A stretch of 64,000 nt of DNA from contig JARFXM010000005.1 of NCBI GenBank assembly GCA_029532625.1, positions 2,219,290-2,283,289 on the forward strand, read 5' to 3'. A program made the position numbers and the translations under genes. The stretch's first letter is position 1. Each line of letters opens with the position of its first letter. Positions 34,067-45,730 of the stretch are shown here, piece after piece. The stretch is from Lomentospora prolificans. Its lineage: Eukaryota; Ascomycota; Sordariomycetes; Microascales; Microascaceae. The notes under the pieces were generated by a model. That model was not told the DNA's origin, did no database searches, and worked only from the letters and a program-made list of their open reading frames with translations.

Positions 34067-35096
34067 TCAGTAGTTTCTCAGCCGTTCAATTTCCCAGAAA
34101 AGGGAAGCCTCGTTCGACTGGGGAAAGGCGCGATGTGGTTCGGTTGCGGCGTCGAGATGTGATACAGGAGCTTGATCTTCGACCTGATTATGAGTACTCT
34201 GAGTTTCGGCAAGTGCGAAATCAAGGCCGAATGATACGCCATGTACCCCAGGCTGGCTTGCCACTTCTGGAGCGATTGGTTCATTTGCGAGGCTGGTTGC
34301 ATTCACAGTTGGTAGTGGTAGCTCGCCGTCAAGGTTGGTAAGTAGCGGCCACATATTATTTGCCCAGTCGCCGTCTTCAAACATGGACGGTACAGAGGAA
34401 TGACCTAGCATCGACTCGTCCACCGAACGGAACGGATGCGCCATCGGCCAGGTTTGCGCATCATTTATTCCCCCAGCTGAGGATGATTCAGTGTCGGCGC
34501 TGTGGCCGGTCTCCGAGCCCTCGTCCACAGTCAGCGGGGTCCTTGCAGGAGTCATGGACGTGCCAGCTCCGCCTTGGCAGCAGCCCTTGGGCTGAAGCAC
34601 TCGGCCTCCAGCGTTGCGTGGGGTTGTCCCGGGCGTGGGGGTCCAGTTGGGCGGATCGCTTTTATAAGCACATATGCATGGCTGATCTTGAAAACAGCGA
34701 CACCGATCTGGAGGATGAGTGGGTGGGTGAGGTTAGAGGCAAATGCATGAGACCCCGGGCAAGGAGCAAAAGACAGTACCTGCTCTGGATTGCTCAGGGG
34801 CTCCGTTACGGGCCCTTATGCGACATTCGCATTTTGTATGAACCGAATTCGACTTCCGAAGAGTTCGACAATGGCCGCATTGGGAGACCGGTCTACCCTT
34901 CTTACTGATCCGTTGAAGTGGCCGATCTTGCCGACTCCGTCGCTTGTTAATATTAACTCCGCACAAAGCGCTCTTGATCGAGGGGGTCTGGTGGTAGCAG
35001 ATCGCGAGATGAACTCTTACCCGTGTGCTGGCACTGCGCTGTGCGATGCCCTCGAATACACGCTCCACAGGCAAATTTCTCCCCGTCTATAATCAT
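34067..35096 (-). CDS. Copper-fist transcription factor (first copy)
   Basis: DNA-binding regulator of the copper-fist family (Ace1/Mac1/Cuf1/Haa1 relatives), expected in the nucleus and likely copper-responsive. Three exons (35096-35021, 34926-34780, 34707-34067) give 287 residues. The N terminus is MIIDGEKFACGACIRGHRTA with zinc ligands Cys10, Cys13, Cys22 and His24. After intron 1 comes RPLQRISKKGRPVSQCGHCR, holding the minor-groove KGRP motif. Exon 3 opens with a Cys-rich cluster, DRCRCFQDQPCIC (77-87), plus a CC pair (117-118). Such CxC clusters in relatives bind Cu(I) and control activity. The rest is acidic and Ser/Thr-rich, consistent with an activation domain. The model closes in frame across both introns. 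Confidence 0.9.
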
Positions 35097-37044
35097 GACG
35101 GGCGCCGATGTTCAGAGGCAGAAACGTGGAATCATGTGTTTTGGATCGGAAGCATCCTTCTTTGCCAAGATCCAAACGGGTGTGACAAGTTTGAGCCTTG
35201 AGCACTTATGTAAGCCCATAATCGCCACGCCACTCGAACAACAGCTGTCGACAGGTTATTAGCATCTTAAGGCCTTTAATGGATAGGGAATGTTCCCCTA
35301 TCCCATTTTTGGTCTAACAATAGCTGTCAGGTTATAAGCATCTTGATGACCTCTAATGGATAGGGAATGTTCCCCTATCTCATTTTTGGTCTAGCAACAG
35401 CCGCTCCTATTGCAGGTACTGTCGCAGAAAAACGATCGTTGCTACTCTGATGCTTAGAGAAAGACACGGACGCACTCACTCTAGATATGCTTGACAATGC
35501 TGCGAAGCGAGTACACAATGGTCTCTCTTGTCACGCTCGAGGATGGATCGGGCACCCGATTTCATCATCCTTGTTCTCTTTCGCTGAAACTCATCCCAGC
35601 GGGAAAGTCGTGTTCGTGTCGGGGGATTTCTACCTTGGCGTTCGTGAACTTGGACGCGACAGTGAAGCCGCCTAAGCACGCCTTCGGCGAGGCCGACATT
35701 CCCGAGTATCACGGCGGGCGGTGGCCACGTGGCATGGTGCGCGCGACGGAATCTTTTGGTGCAACCCTCCCAGTCAGCCAGCGGCCTTCACGGTCAGCAC
35801 CTATTAGACAGGAACTGTTATCATCACTTAATTCCCACTTTCTACTAGCCAACGGTTCACACTTAGAAAGACATCCGCTCGTTGCCTCATTGATATTTTG
35901 CCCCGATACAGTCTCCAAAGTGTCGAAGAGGTTTGCGTACCTACGTGCGAATGCGAAGAGAATCGAGAAACTTGCGAGCAACATCCGCTATTACTGTGTC
36001 GGGTAAGTTTGGCTGTAGTATGTCACGCATTTCGCTATCTCCAGCCCTCACCAGGAATGCTCCTTCCCAGCAGGAGACTTGGCTACGGATCCTCAAGCCT
36101 CGGCCTTCACTCTCACCACTACACGACATGCCGATGAATAGCTATTTGCTGATGCAGTCTGAAGAGGTGTTATGAAGCGAAATGAAGCCGAATGACTGGC
36201 TTTTGAGACGATTCAGGTCTGCCCGAATAGACCATCGTATTCGGGATATCCCGGTATTTATGCCATTGTTGCCCATCATAGGGCAAAGCAAGCCATGGTG
36301 AGTTCAATCTCTCAACAGGTATCCCTACCCTGGGAATTGTAAAATCGTAATCCCCACAAAGTAGGAGGTGTTCACATGATGCGATGAAGTTTCCGAGAAA
36401 ATTCCACCCGAGGAAAAAGACATTTGAATACGTTGCGGAAGACGTTTGTTCATCAACGGCGTATATACAAAACCGCTTCCTTCCTTTACCTAATTTCGAG
36501 GTCGCTTACCATTGAGATCGACCCAGGCAGGGCTTTCAATTGAGTGTTTTGTGCGCGTTTAGGACTGGGCAGAAGATAACTGGAATCCTAAAAGTCAAGC
36601 CGTTGGACCACACGAATGTTGCGAATTAATTTATACAAAAGTTGCTGTTTGTACTTGTGAACATCTAAACCATCTTTTACCAATTATATAGTAGTATATT
36701 TACAGCTCATGCTATCTTCGCGGGCAAGGTACCAAGAATTCAGGGTATGTCAACATGCAGCTCCGTTTGCCACACCGGATTCTCTAATGTCTTAACCGTT
36801 TATTGTCGGGTTCCTATTAGCTCAAGCAGCAATATTGTGGGGAGATAGCTCAACCAATGGCAGGCATGGCATGGCTGGCACCCTGGTATACCCTGAAACC
36901 CACTGGAAACCTAACCACTCCACATTTCGACCACGCACAAGCCAGCGGTATAATCAGATGCACCACTTGCTAGCAATTCGAGTTATATCCAATATGTATT
37001 ATTACTCTCGCGTTATTCCTATATACAGTCATAAAAATTACTCC
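35097..37044. other. Intergenic region with no supported gene
   Basis: About 1.9 kb. It contains the tandem repeat described at 35240-35400. An open frame at 35491-36006 (+) has no recognisable features and competes with overlapping frames on the other strand, so it is not called. Confidence 0.45.
35240..35400. repeat. Two-copy ~78-bp tandem repeat with internal palindrome
   Basis: Two adjacent copies share AGCTGTC..AGGTTAT, AGCATCTT, TAATGGATAGGGAATG and CATTTTTGGTCTA. Each contains the inverted repeat GATAGGG-AATGTTC-CCCTATC. They lie 5' of the copper-fist gene, 150-300 bp upstream of its start, so they could be promoter elements, though this is inference. Confidence 0.8.
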
Positions 37045-37731
37045 TTACTCAATGTCACCACGGGCACGAGCCTCCTCGACAAGCTGGTTGTAGATAGCAA
37101 GTTTCTCCTCGTATTCCACAATGAGGTAATCATCCCTCTTTCCAGGGGTAGCATCGCCACCCCCAAACGCGCGAACAGCAGCGTAGTACACATCCGCAAG
37201 GGCCCGGCAAAGGCCGCGAGTCAACGATGACACGCTCTCGCATTGATAGTATAGACTTGTAAATCACGCATATCAGCACTATTCCATTATTTCGGATGCG
37301 GATGCCAAGTTGTTTCCAGCGTCCGGAGAGATTTGCCGGATTCAAAGCTAATAAAGGATGCTGGCAATCTAGGATACTTACTCAGTCTTGAAGTTGTTAT
37401 CGATCCTCAACTTGTTGCTCTCGGTGAAGCGACCCTGGTTGCGGTAATTGTGGTATCCAAAATCGTGGCGGTTGCAGGCGGGGACGTAGGGGAAGCCCAG
37501 CGGGTTGTCGGGTGACGATGTGCAGCCATCAGAGGTCCAGTCAAGGGTAGATGGGTTCCTGGCGTTGCGGCGCTGAGTAAAGACGGGCAGCGTGATGCTA
37601 AAGAGGTACTGATCGGTGATAGTGGTAGCATCCTGGCGCTTGGTGACAACAGCGCTGGTATCAGCGCTATTACCCGGAAGCACCAGGGCAGCAGCGGGGA
37701 TAGCGTAAAGGAAGAGGGAGTTGAACTTCAT
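37045..37731 (-). CDS. Fungal secretory phospholipase A2
   Basis: Secreted calcium-dependent phospholipase A2 of the fungal/bacterial group (group XIV), hydrolysing the sn-2 ester of glycerophospholipids. Exons 37731-37382 and 37255-37045 give 186 residues. Signal peptide (FLYAIPAAALVLPG), then a propeptide ending at a Kex2-type KR (residues 31-32). The catalytic core is DGCTSSPDN..PYVPACNRHDFGYHNYR with the His89-Asp90 pair and flanking disulfide Cys. Exon 2 supplies the second conserved helix (YYQCESVSSLTRGLCRALAD) with its Cys pair. A TATA-like TCTATAAGT lies about 85 bp upstream. The catalytic dyad is intact, so activity is expected. Confidence 0.94.
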
Positions 37732-39386
37732 TTTGTGGAGGCGAGGTCAATCACTGAATGCTTCGAGATTGAGGTAAATCTACTTTTATTCAACTGGGGT
37801 ATCAGACCCTACTTATAGACCGGTTAGATTTTACCGCCTTGTGGGAGTGGGTAGCAAAAGCAACAAATCATTGAAAAGATTCCCAACCTCAACGCCGAGC
37901 TCTGGATTTCGTCAGTTCGACCAGCCTCTCAAGAGCTGGCCAAGTTTTCAGACCTACCAAAAGTGGCAGCTACTCCCGCAGCGCGTTGCCATCAGCGCCG
38001 TTTGCGCGTCAACATTAGACCCGACAGAGCTTAGCCTACACAAGCGGCCACGTTGGAGAACCACTGGAGTTAATGCTCGAGGCGTGGGGTCTCATTAGCA
38101 TGCGCCATCGTTTGCCTTAGAGCGCGATGCTAATGCCTGTGCCGTGACCATAACTGCGACTCTGAAGTAGCATCGAACTTTCATGGTCCATTGATCCAAG
38201 CATACCAACGCGGGGTAATTGGGTGGCCCGAACCACTCGAAGCGGGTGTATCTCCATTTCGGGCCTGGGCTGCCAGGATGCCAAGCCTTCACATGTCGCC
38301 AGCCCTTCAATTTTATAGGACAGGCACTCTGATTTTCTGGGGGGATTTCCCAAGATCAATCCTGAGCCAACAAGTGTCGATGTGGTTCCTGCTGGCGTCG
38401 CTCGAAATCAGGCCAAGCTTGATGGCATCATCCGATGGTTGGCGCTAGCAGCCGTGGAGAATGCACCCCGGTGATTGAGCCAGTGCCAGCATGAGGTTTT
38501 ATATGGCCCCATTTGGAATGTAAGGGTCCAACGCCAACATCGACTCCTAAAGCCTATCGCCGATCAGTACCGGTGGCCAGCTTTTTGGGGTGGCGCTGGC
38601 TCTGTCTCCATGCTCGATCTACCGTAATAGGACTCAGCCGATTGCCGGCCCGCACGGTAGGCTCGATCCGCTCCGTCGCCCGCGACTGCTCCTGGGGCGA
38701 TTAATTATCAATCGGCAATTTTATGGTGCGCCCGACTGCAGATATCTCCCGTCTACCGTTGGACTAATTAGGTTACCGAGTGTCCTTTGATTGACTGCGA
38801 TAACTGGTTGCGGCATTTTCTAGTAAGGGGTTTCTAGAAGATCTCCACTGCATCGAAACCTCGAAGCGTCCCTCGGCGTTGGTTGGCCACTCGTGCGGCA
38901 CGTTTCCGAGCTCGTAGTTGTGGCTGGGCGGCCAGGCTTAGCGCTCTTATCTGGTTGGTACCATTTCATAAAGGACAAGTTCCAGGACCGTTGACCGAAA
39001 CCATTCTCGTTTATGGGAGGGTGGGTTCAATCTGCAAGGGGTGCAGCCTACTGGAGATCTAATATCTGCTTAACACCGACTACCACCTCACGGCACCCAC
39101 GTTTGATGTTGCCAACAGGCGCAATCCGTCGGAATCCGTTCCGCTTATCGAGTATTGGCAGCTAGAACCAGACCGGACGTCAGTCCACGAGCGAGTCTAC
39201 ACACAACTGCCCGTGCTCAAGGATGCAGAAACTTCAAATAGCGTAGCCGCAGCATTGATAACTGAATTCTATTACATCTATACCTGAATTCTATTGTATC
39301 CGCGCAAAAGGTTGATACTGATCTCTATACGATGCCGTTCAAGTGAGATTGAACCGTAGTTTCTTGGGGCCTTGTTGTTGGCCTAT
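37732..39386. other. Intergenic region
   Basis: About 1.65 kb of promoter side for PLA2 and 3' flank for the sugar transporter. Several short open frames, none convincing. A direct repeat of CTGAATTCTATT-like sequence is at about 39262-39300. Confidence 0.45.
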
Positions 39387-41200
39387 CTAATAGTTCTTAT
39401 GCTCGGTACTGGCCCTGTCACTGGGGGCAACAGAGGAATCTCCGGCATTCCGGTCGGCACCGCTATCCATGATGCCCTTTTCCGAGTCGATAACAGCCTT
39501 GCCATGATGAGCAGCGTTGACAAGCTGGGGCCGTTCAGCCTTGAGCTTGGCAAAAGTCCTTTCGGCATCCCAAACCCACGGGGTAGGAGCAGCAAAGAGC
39601 AGATCCATCTCCTCAAGGGTCCTTTGATTGCTCTCAGGATAAAGGGCCCAAACAATTGGGATGGCGAGGATGTTGCAGGCGCCAAATATGTGAAGGGTAT
39701 TTTCACCAATATTGGCGAACATGACGGGGCAAAGCAGAGTCAGCCAGCCGTTGCCAATAGACCAACCAACCACTCCCCACGCATTTCCCTTGGCGCGTAC
39801 GTGGAGAGGGAAGATTTCAGCAGGGTACAACCAGGGCACCGTGAGCCAGGTAGCGCCGAAAACGGATGTGAAAATGAAGACGAACGAAGCGGCCGCTGCA
39901 CCATACGAGCTAGCCTTGGCATGGTCACCCGCAGCAGAGGCATCCTGGCCGAGCTTGGAAAAGGCACCAGCAAGGAACATGGCGATGCCCTGGCCGACGG
40001 CTCCCCAGTACAGCGTCCAGCGACGACCAATCCTGTCGAGGGTGAACACGCAAACGAGGGTGGCGAACATGTAGAACACGTTGTTGAGACCGCTGATCCA
40101 CTGACTCTTCAGAGTATCGAAGCCAGCGATACGGAAGATGGTCGGGGCATAAACCGTGACGCCTGCGATTCCCACCCACTCTTGGATGATTTGAAGCCAG
40201 ATAACGAGCTGCACGCGGCGCGCAGTATGTAGTTCTCCAGAGTCGATTCCAAACAACATGTGTAAGTAGGAGTTGGCCTTTGATTCCTTGGCCTCGAGTT
40301 TACTGATATTGGCGATGTCTTGGTATTCCGCCTCGGCACGCTGAAGATCCTCGCCTTCGCTACCACGGAGACGTCGAAGGATGAAGCGTGCCTCTTCATC
40401 TCGTCCCACCTTGACCAACCATCGCGGCGACTCGGGGAAGAACCAAACAATCCCAAGGAGAATCAGAAGGGGGATGATCTGGAACGCAATGGGGAAACGC
40501 CATCGGAAGGCCGACGCGCCGCCGTCGATGTAGGCGAGACCAAATTCGAGCCAGTATGCCACGACGACGCCAAAAATATTCAGCGTAAATTCAATGGCAA
40601 TAAACTGGCCACGGGAAGTATGCTCAGCAGTCTCGGTTGCCCATACCGGAACAATGGCGTTGAGAATGCCGGTTCCAATGCCGTTGACCGCCCGAGCTAG
40701 AAACGGAGAGAAAAAAAAAAAAGTATGTTAGCTTGGAACCCCGCACGAACCCCAACAGCCACGGACCATGACTGAATCAAGGTTTTGGGGTATTTTTGAA
40801 GGTTCCACTTACAGCAAATCATCCAGTTGGCGTTTTGTGCGGAGCATTGGAGAGAAGCACCCACAATGGCCCACACAGAGCCGAGAGCAATAGTCTTGAT
40901 CCTGCCCACTTTATCGCCGACCCATCCACCGAGCAGGCAGCCAAAGAGAGTTCCGAGATAGTAGACGGACACAATGCCACCTTGTAGGAGGCTGTCGGTG
41001 ATGACAGGCTCGTCCGTCTCGGGATTGACATAGCCAAATCCCATCAGGTCGATGTAGTCTTTTGCGTTGTTGACACCGCCCATCATTCCTTGATCGTAAC
41101 CAAAGAAGAAGATGGACAGCGCCGCGATGCAGTTAATGGCAACGAGAAGCCGTCGCTTCTCAAGAAAATTGGCCACATTGAAGCCGGGAAGACGCTCCAT
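39387..41200 (-). CDS. Sugar transporter, MFS hexose/quinate type
   Basis: Plasma-membrane sugar:proton symporter of the fungal MFS sugar-porter family. Exons 41200-40813 and 40696-39387 give 565 residues, normal for the family. Sugar-porter signatures present: FFGYDQGMMGG in TM1, GDKVGRIKT after TM2, SRAVNGIGTGILNAIVPVW (completed by splicing), WRFPIAFQ, PESPRWLVKVGRDEEA after TM6, DRIGRRWTLYWG, and the C-terminal PESNQRTLEEMD after TM12. The intron contains an unusually long T run before its acceptor. Substrate could be a hexose, pentose or related sugar; sequence alone does not decide. Confidence 0.93.
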
Positions 41201-43596
41201 TTTGCTGTTCCGTCAGTTGAGTTTGGAAACGGCTAAATGACACGCTGCCAGGCGATGAAAACAGAAAAAGAAAAAAGACCGAGGTGGGAAAATGAGGCAA
41301 GAAGGGACGTCGCAGGCTTTTGCTTTTATTCCTTTTTTTCTTCTTCCGTTTTTGCAATGATCGTCAAGGCGAGAACTTCATAGCAGTCTTATACACTCTC
41401 AGTCTGGCCTGTCCTTCCATCCGCCCGCCTGTGTCAAGCCTATGCTCCACACCCGCGAAGCTCCTTTCCTCACCTCTGATAGCCGAGCTAGTGTGGGACT
41501 CGCAGAGTTGTCCGGGGTTGCTTGCCGATCACTTGCCGGACCGAACATACGCTAATCAATTTAACGACAAATCCCAAGAGTGGGAGATTCAGGAGGGCCC
41601 ACATCTCTGGTTTTTGAAGCTGCTAGCTTGGAACGTGGAGAGGAGATTTTTTAGTTTCGCACAACTGGAGTAAAATTCGCATTGGAAATCCACCTAAAGC
41701 CCTATGCGCGCCAATCAAGTCGTTATTCCCCCAGTTTAGAAAAAGTTCTCTGCATCCTGTTTCGCCTCTTGTGGCGCGATTGCGGCCCATCATCGGCCAA
41801 CGCGCAACCCTTACTCGTTCTTCCAAGCATGCCACAGCAGTGGATAGCCGTGGTTAATCGGTTTGATGAAGACCTGTCAAACCAGCCAGGAACGAGACGC
41901 AAAAACTGTTTGTAATCTCTTCAGTCTAGTCTAATACTAATTTCCGGTCTAGGATCGTCAACGCCAAGGTACTTAAGGGCCCATCCAGCCGCTAGTTGCC
42001 TAGTTGCCTCGTGGGACTTAAAACAGCACTCTGACTGGCGCGCTTTGCCAAAGATCAGATATATAGTTCGAGCTTTGCGGAGCACCAGCTGTCCTCATTT
42101 CCTTCTCTTTGCCGAGCTTGTTGGATCAATATATCATCTACATCAAGATTCTAGGGCGCCGATATCGTGATCTCTTGATGTCCTGGAGTTACGCAGCGGG
42201 GCGGTTAGTGACGCTGGAGCGGACAACGAACCGCATGAGAAGAGGAGTCGTAGAGACGGATGTTACCCTAGAGGGCATGGATATGATATCCGTTCAATCA
42301 ATGCACCGTCCCAGCCTGTCGGAACAGGAGGCGATGCGGAGGTTGATGTATTAGGGTGGGGAAGCATGACTGAGGTTGGAATTGCCAATGACAGACTTCC
42401 TCCTCAAAGGTTATGCGGCCTAGGACTGCTTATCTTGTCACTCCACTTCTTAAGTGCATGAGGGTCAGTCAAGCCTACCTCGGCATATAACTGGGACCCC
42501 AATGCTAAAATAGTGTCTTGTTAATGTGGACTTAGTCTTCTCATAGTAAACAAGCTCTATAATTCAGTCACAGGGTGTTAAAGAACATGCTCCACCTTAA
42601 AAATAAAAACCATTGTTGGCTTGTAAGTGAATAGAGATCTGTAAGTGGGAGTGATAGTCTAGGCTCAACAATGGCCTATTATCCTCCTTCGGCTGCTGTG
42701 GGGACCACATTTGATCATTGACAAGCCTCACAGTTTCAGAAAGTGTCAGGCTACCCCATGGAAAGCTCCATATTAACCCCATGGTGAAGATATATGGAGC
42801 AAAAGAGGGGAAGGACCTCTCACAGTGGACCCAAAAATCAGACTAGTATTGCAAGTAGAGCCTTCAAGTTTTCGGCCCAAATGTTTTAGTTGAGCTTCTC
42901 CTCGCACCTCCATCAGCAGGCAAAAATCCTCGGAAAGTTTTTTATGACGACGTGACCCGAGGTATTATCAAAAAAGCAGTAACATGCCCGGGTGACTAGT
43001 CCTGATCATAAACTCGTCCAACAAGTCGCCAAGCCGATCGATAGCGAGTTTCTCCATCTTGTCTGAATGATTTAATGATGCTAATTTACGATGAGGTACG
43101 ACTAGAGAAATGAAGCCGTTCTAGTTGAATTCTTGAACAGTAACAATGGCAGACGCTTTACGACTAGAACCCTCTACGCCGTTGTAAAGAGCATCATGGA
43201 GGGTTATTATGCAAGGATCGAAATTGCCGGAGAAAGCAAGCAAACATACGGCCGCTGCGGCTGGTGGGTGAAGTTTAGGAGAGGCGGTGAGAAGAACAGA
43301 AGGAAAAACTCTAGACAGGTCTACAATTGTTCGAGCCGGCTCTTACAACACATGGGTTCACCTGAAAACAACGTAACCTGAGCACGTGTTACATTTTGAT
43401 GTTTGTGAAATTTATCGAGATGTATCATTTTCAATACAACGGAGATCCGACTGACCAAGTCTACACATTAAGGACTATAATTAAGTTCACTAACTCTCTC
43501 TCCCATATGCTCCGCTCACTCAGAGGCTTCCTGGTCGAAGTTCGACTTTCGTTTCTGGGGTATGTTGGGGAAACCAACGAGGATAGAAATTTATTT
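41201..43596. other. Gene-poor stretch
   Basis: About 2.4 kb. The left end is the promoter of the sugar transporter, with a GA/CT-rich stretch at about 41255-41360. The rest shows short open frames (for example 42109-42354) without protein-family features. This marks the change from compact proximal genes to subtelomeric sequence. Confidence 0.45.
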
Positions 43597-44088
43597 CTAT
43601 ACAATGTCGTCAGACCCTGTGTCAGGACTTTCTCCACTATTGTAAACACGATATGAGCCCACAATGTTGCCACATATATTGTACCCATGCGGTCAATTGT
43701 CTGCGGGCATTCTATTATCATCGCGTATGGACCGCGCCATAGTCGTGAGGGACCACGCAAGAGAGATGACAGTCTCGAGAAGCGGCGATAAGTAGGCTGT
43801 CCAGCATTGCGTTTCGAACATCGTCACCCCAACTTCTTTAGCGCCCGACTTCTTGATTACGGGCCCGCCATTGGCGTTGACAATGCTGTCCAGATCAAAG
43901 CAGTCAGCTACCTCCAATAGGAAGTAAGTAACCGCTATGGTTCCATTTTCATACGCCAAGCTATTGGGGTTCCGTTACCGTGCGATGGATGTAGCGTTGG
44001 GAACTAGAGTGTCAATGAAAAACGGGCTGCAAATCTTGCCGATTGTGTCCGAGAAGACTTTGCTATTCCGTCTTGATCCAGCCTTCAT
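43597..44088 (-). pseudogene. Relic of an unrecognised protein gene
   Basis: A single frame stays protein-like across 164 codons but is cut by TAA at 43975-43977 and TGA at 43693-43695. Segments read FSDTIGKICSPFFIDTLVPN, IAR-stop-RNPNSLAYENGTIAV, FDLDSIVNANGGPV, KKSGAKEVGVTMFETQCWTA, then ETVISLAWSLTTMARSIRDD and PHGYNICGN. Both stops differ from a sense codon by one C-to-T change (CAA, CGA). It resembles the extracellular part of a multi-exon fungal membrane protein, but I cannot name the family. Confidence 0.4.
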
Positions 44089-44644
44089 TTTCTCTCTGCC
44101 CTTCTATTCCATAAGTTGAAGATCTTCAGTCGCGAGTATACTTGGGCGGGAACTGAGGTGATAACCGCGAGCGAAAAGTAGTCTTATAGTCCCCTATACT
44201 TGCACTGACTCTTTCATTAACTGTGGCCGCTGATAGGAGACGAGTATTGTTTACGCCTGGCGAAATTGAAGGATTCGCTGTCATTGAAAATGACACCATA
44301 GGAGATACTGGTTGGGTCGTCACAGTTGCTGCCTTTGGTTGAAGCTATTAGGCCATAGATATTGTCCGTCTCAGTCACTCGCTTTGAGGCAATAATTATG
44401 TGTGTGCGCGGCTCATCTAGGCAGGGTGCTTTACATCTCTGTTAATATCATGCACATGATTGTAGCAAGCGCCACCAAGGCGAAGCCAAAACGGCATCCT
44501 AGACCGTGACTCGCTTCGTACAAACTTCTTGTACAGAAGACTGACGGTGAGAAGCTTGATTTAAGAATTCGTGGTGTTAATAAAGCCTCGTAAAAGCAAT
44601 TTTATAAGCCTAGGCGAGGATAACGGTCAATAGATATTTACCAC

Positions 44645-45730
44645 CTATACGAGGACTTCGGCGAGTGGCCTAACACCCTTTAAGTTCTTAATCACCTTAT
44701 TAACGTCGTTCCCTGATATCTTGACCACAGCATTCCCTACAATCGCCATTAGTGCGATGAGGGTGTCAACTGCTCCCAACCTTTATGAAATTGTTCATGA
44801 TGTGCTTGACCTTGTCTACGGATCTTTCAAAAATGTCTCCATCTTCGTCGATCGCCCCGTATAGCTTATGTAGGAGTTGTCTGACCTTACCCGCAACAGT
44901 ACTAGACAGCGCGTTCTCATGTCGGTCACCGTTACTCTTGGAGACGTCGTTCATGAGATGGTAAGAGAAGGAGTTGGCCTTGGGGCTCTTCTCCACGTCG
45001 GTTAGTGTTTCTTCCTGCTCGTGCTCTCCCGCCGTCTTTTCCTTTTTCACTGTTCTACGCTTCAAAGGTTCAATCGTGTCGAACAAGTCCTGGGAGAAAT
45101 ACCGTGCACCCATTTCGATTTTTGAAATACAGTCAATGATGCTGTTAGCTGTACGGTCGAAAACGACTTCGACTACATTCTTCGTGTGCTCGACGTCCGA
45201 GCACAGGCAGAATATATTCAATAACTTCTCTTTAATCATCTCCCAGGTCACCTTGATCCAATCAAGTGCTCTGTCGAGAGGGGCATTGATCTCACCCTTG
45301 AGTGGCACTGCAATCTCATCAAGTGCGTCCTTGATTTCAATGAGCACTTTCTGGTCCACCTCAACCATTTTGACAGTTTCCATGACTATGTCCTCATTTC
45401 CGTTGACCAAGGATTGTAAGAAGCCTCCAGACTTGGCTTTGTGTACTGGCTTAGGTTGAGGATACTGCGACAGAAGAAATCGGTTGAGGCAAACTGGTGA
45501 TTCCGTCTGGGTTCAGAGCTATGCGGAAACTTGACGCTTACTACAGTGGGAATTGTGTAGGTACTTGGTACGATAGTAACGATGGAGAGCTCGGCAGGAT
45601 CGCTATAAATCCCAATAAGTTTCTGTGCGGCTATCATCGCCCCATCCTTGTCCTTCTTGGGGACATCACTCGTACAAAACCGGGGAATCGGTCTAAGTCC
45701 TTTATAGTCTTGATAAGTTGATAATTTCTA
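44645..45730 (-). pseudogene. Relic of an unrecognised helical protein gene
   Basis: Coding-like minus-strand sequence in two exons. Exon A (about 45730-45542) reads DYKGLRPIPRF, VPKKDKDGAMIAAQKLIGIY and VPSTYTIPTV. It is joined over an intron (donor GTAAGC, acceptor at 45465) to YPQPKPVHKAKSGGFLQSLV, and then to a 214-codon frame ending at 44766. That frame is helical and Lys/Glu-rich (KVLIEIKDALDEIAVPLKGE; SDVEHTKNVVEVVFDRTANS). The stop at 44766 is followed, one base out of phase, by obviously coding VDTLIALMAIVGNAVVKISG ... VRPLAEVLV. A 1-nt indel near 44770-44775 therefore breaks the gene. The true N terminus and C terminus were not found. Family not recognised. Confidence 0.5.

Noticed and set aside
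35491..36006. Plus-strand frame of 171 codons
   Set aside because: No family features, no plausible start context, and overlapping open frames on the minus strand.
39372..40232. Plus-strand frame of 286 codons
   Set aside because: Antisense to the sugar transporter, which has all sugar-porter signatures.
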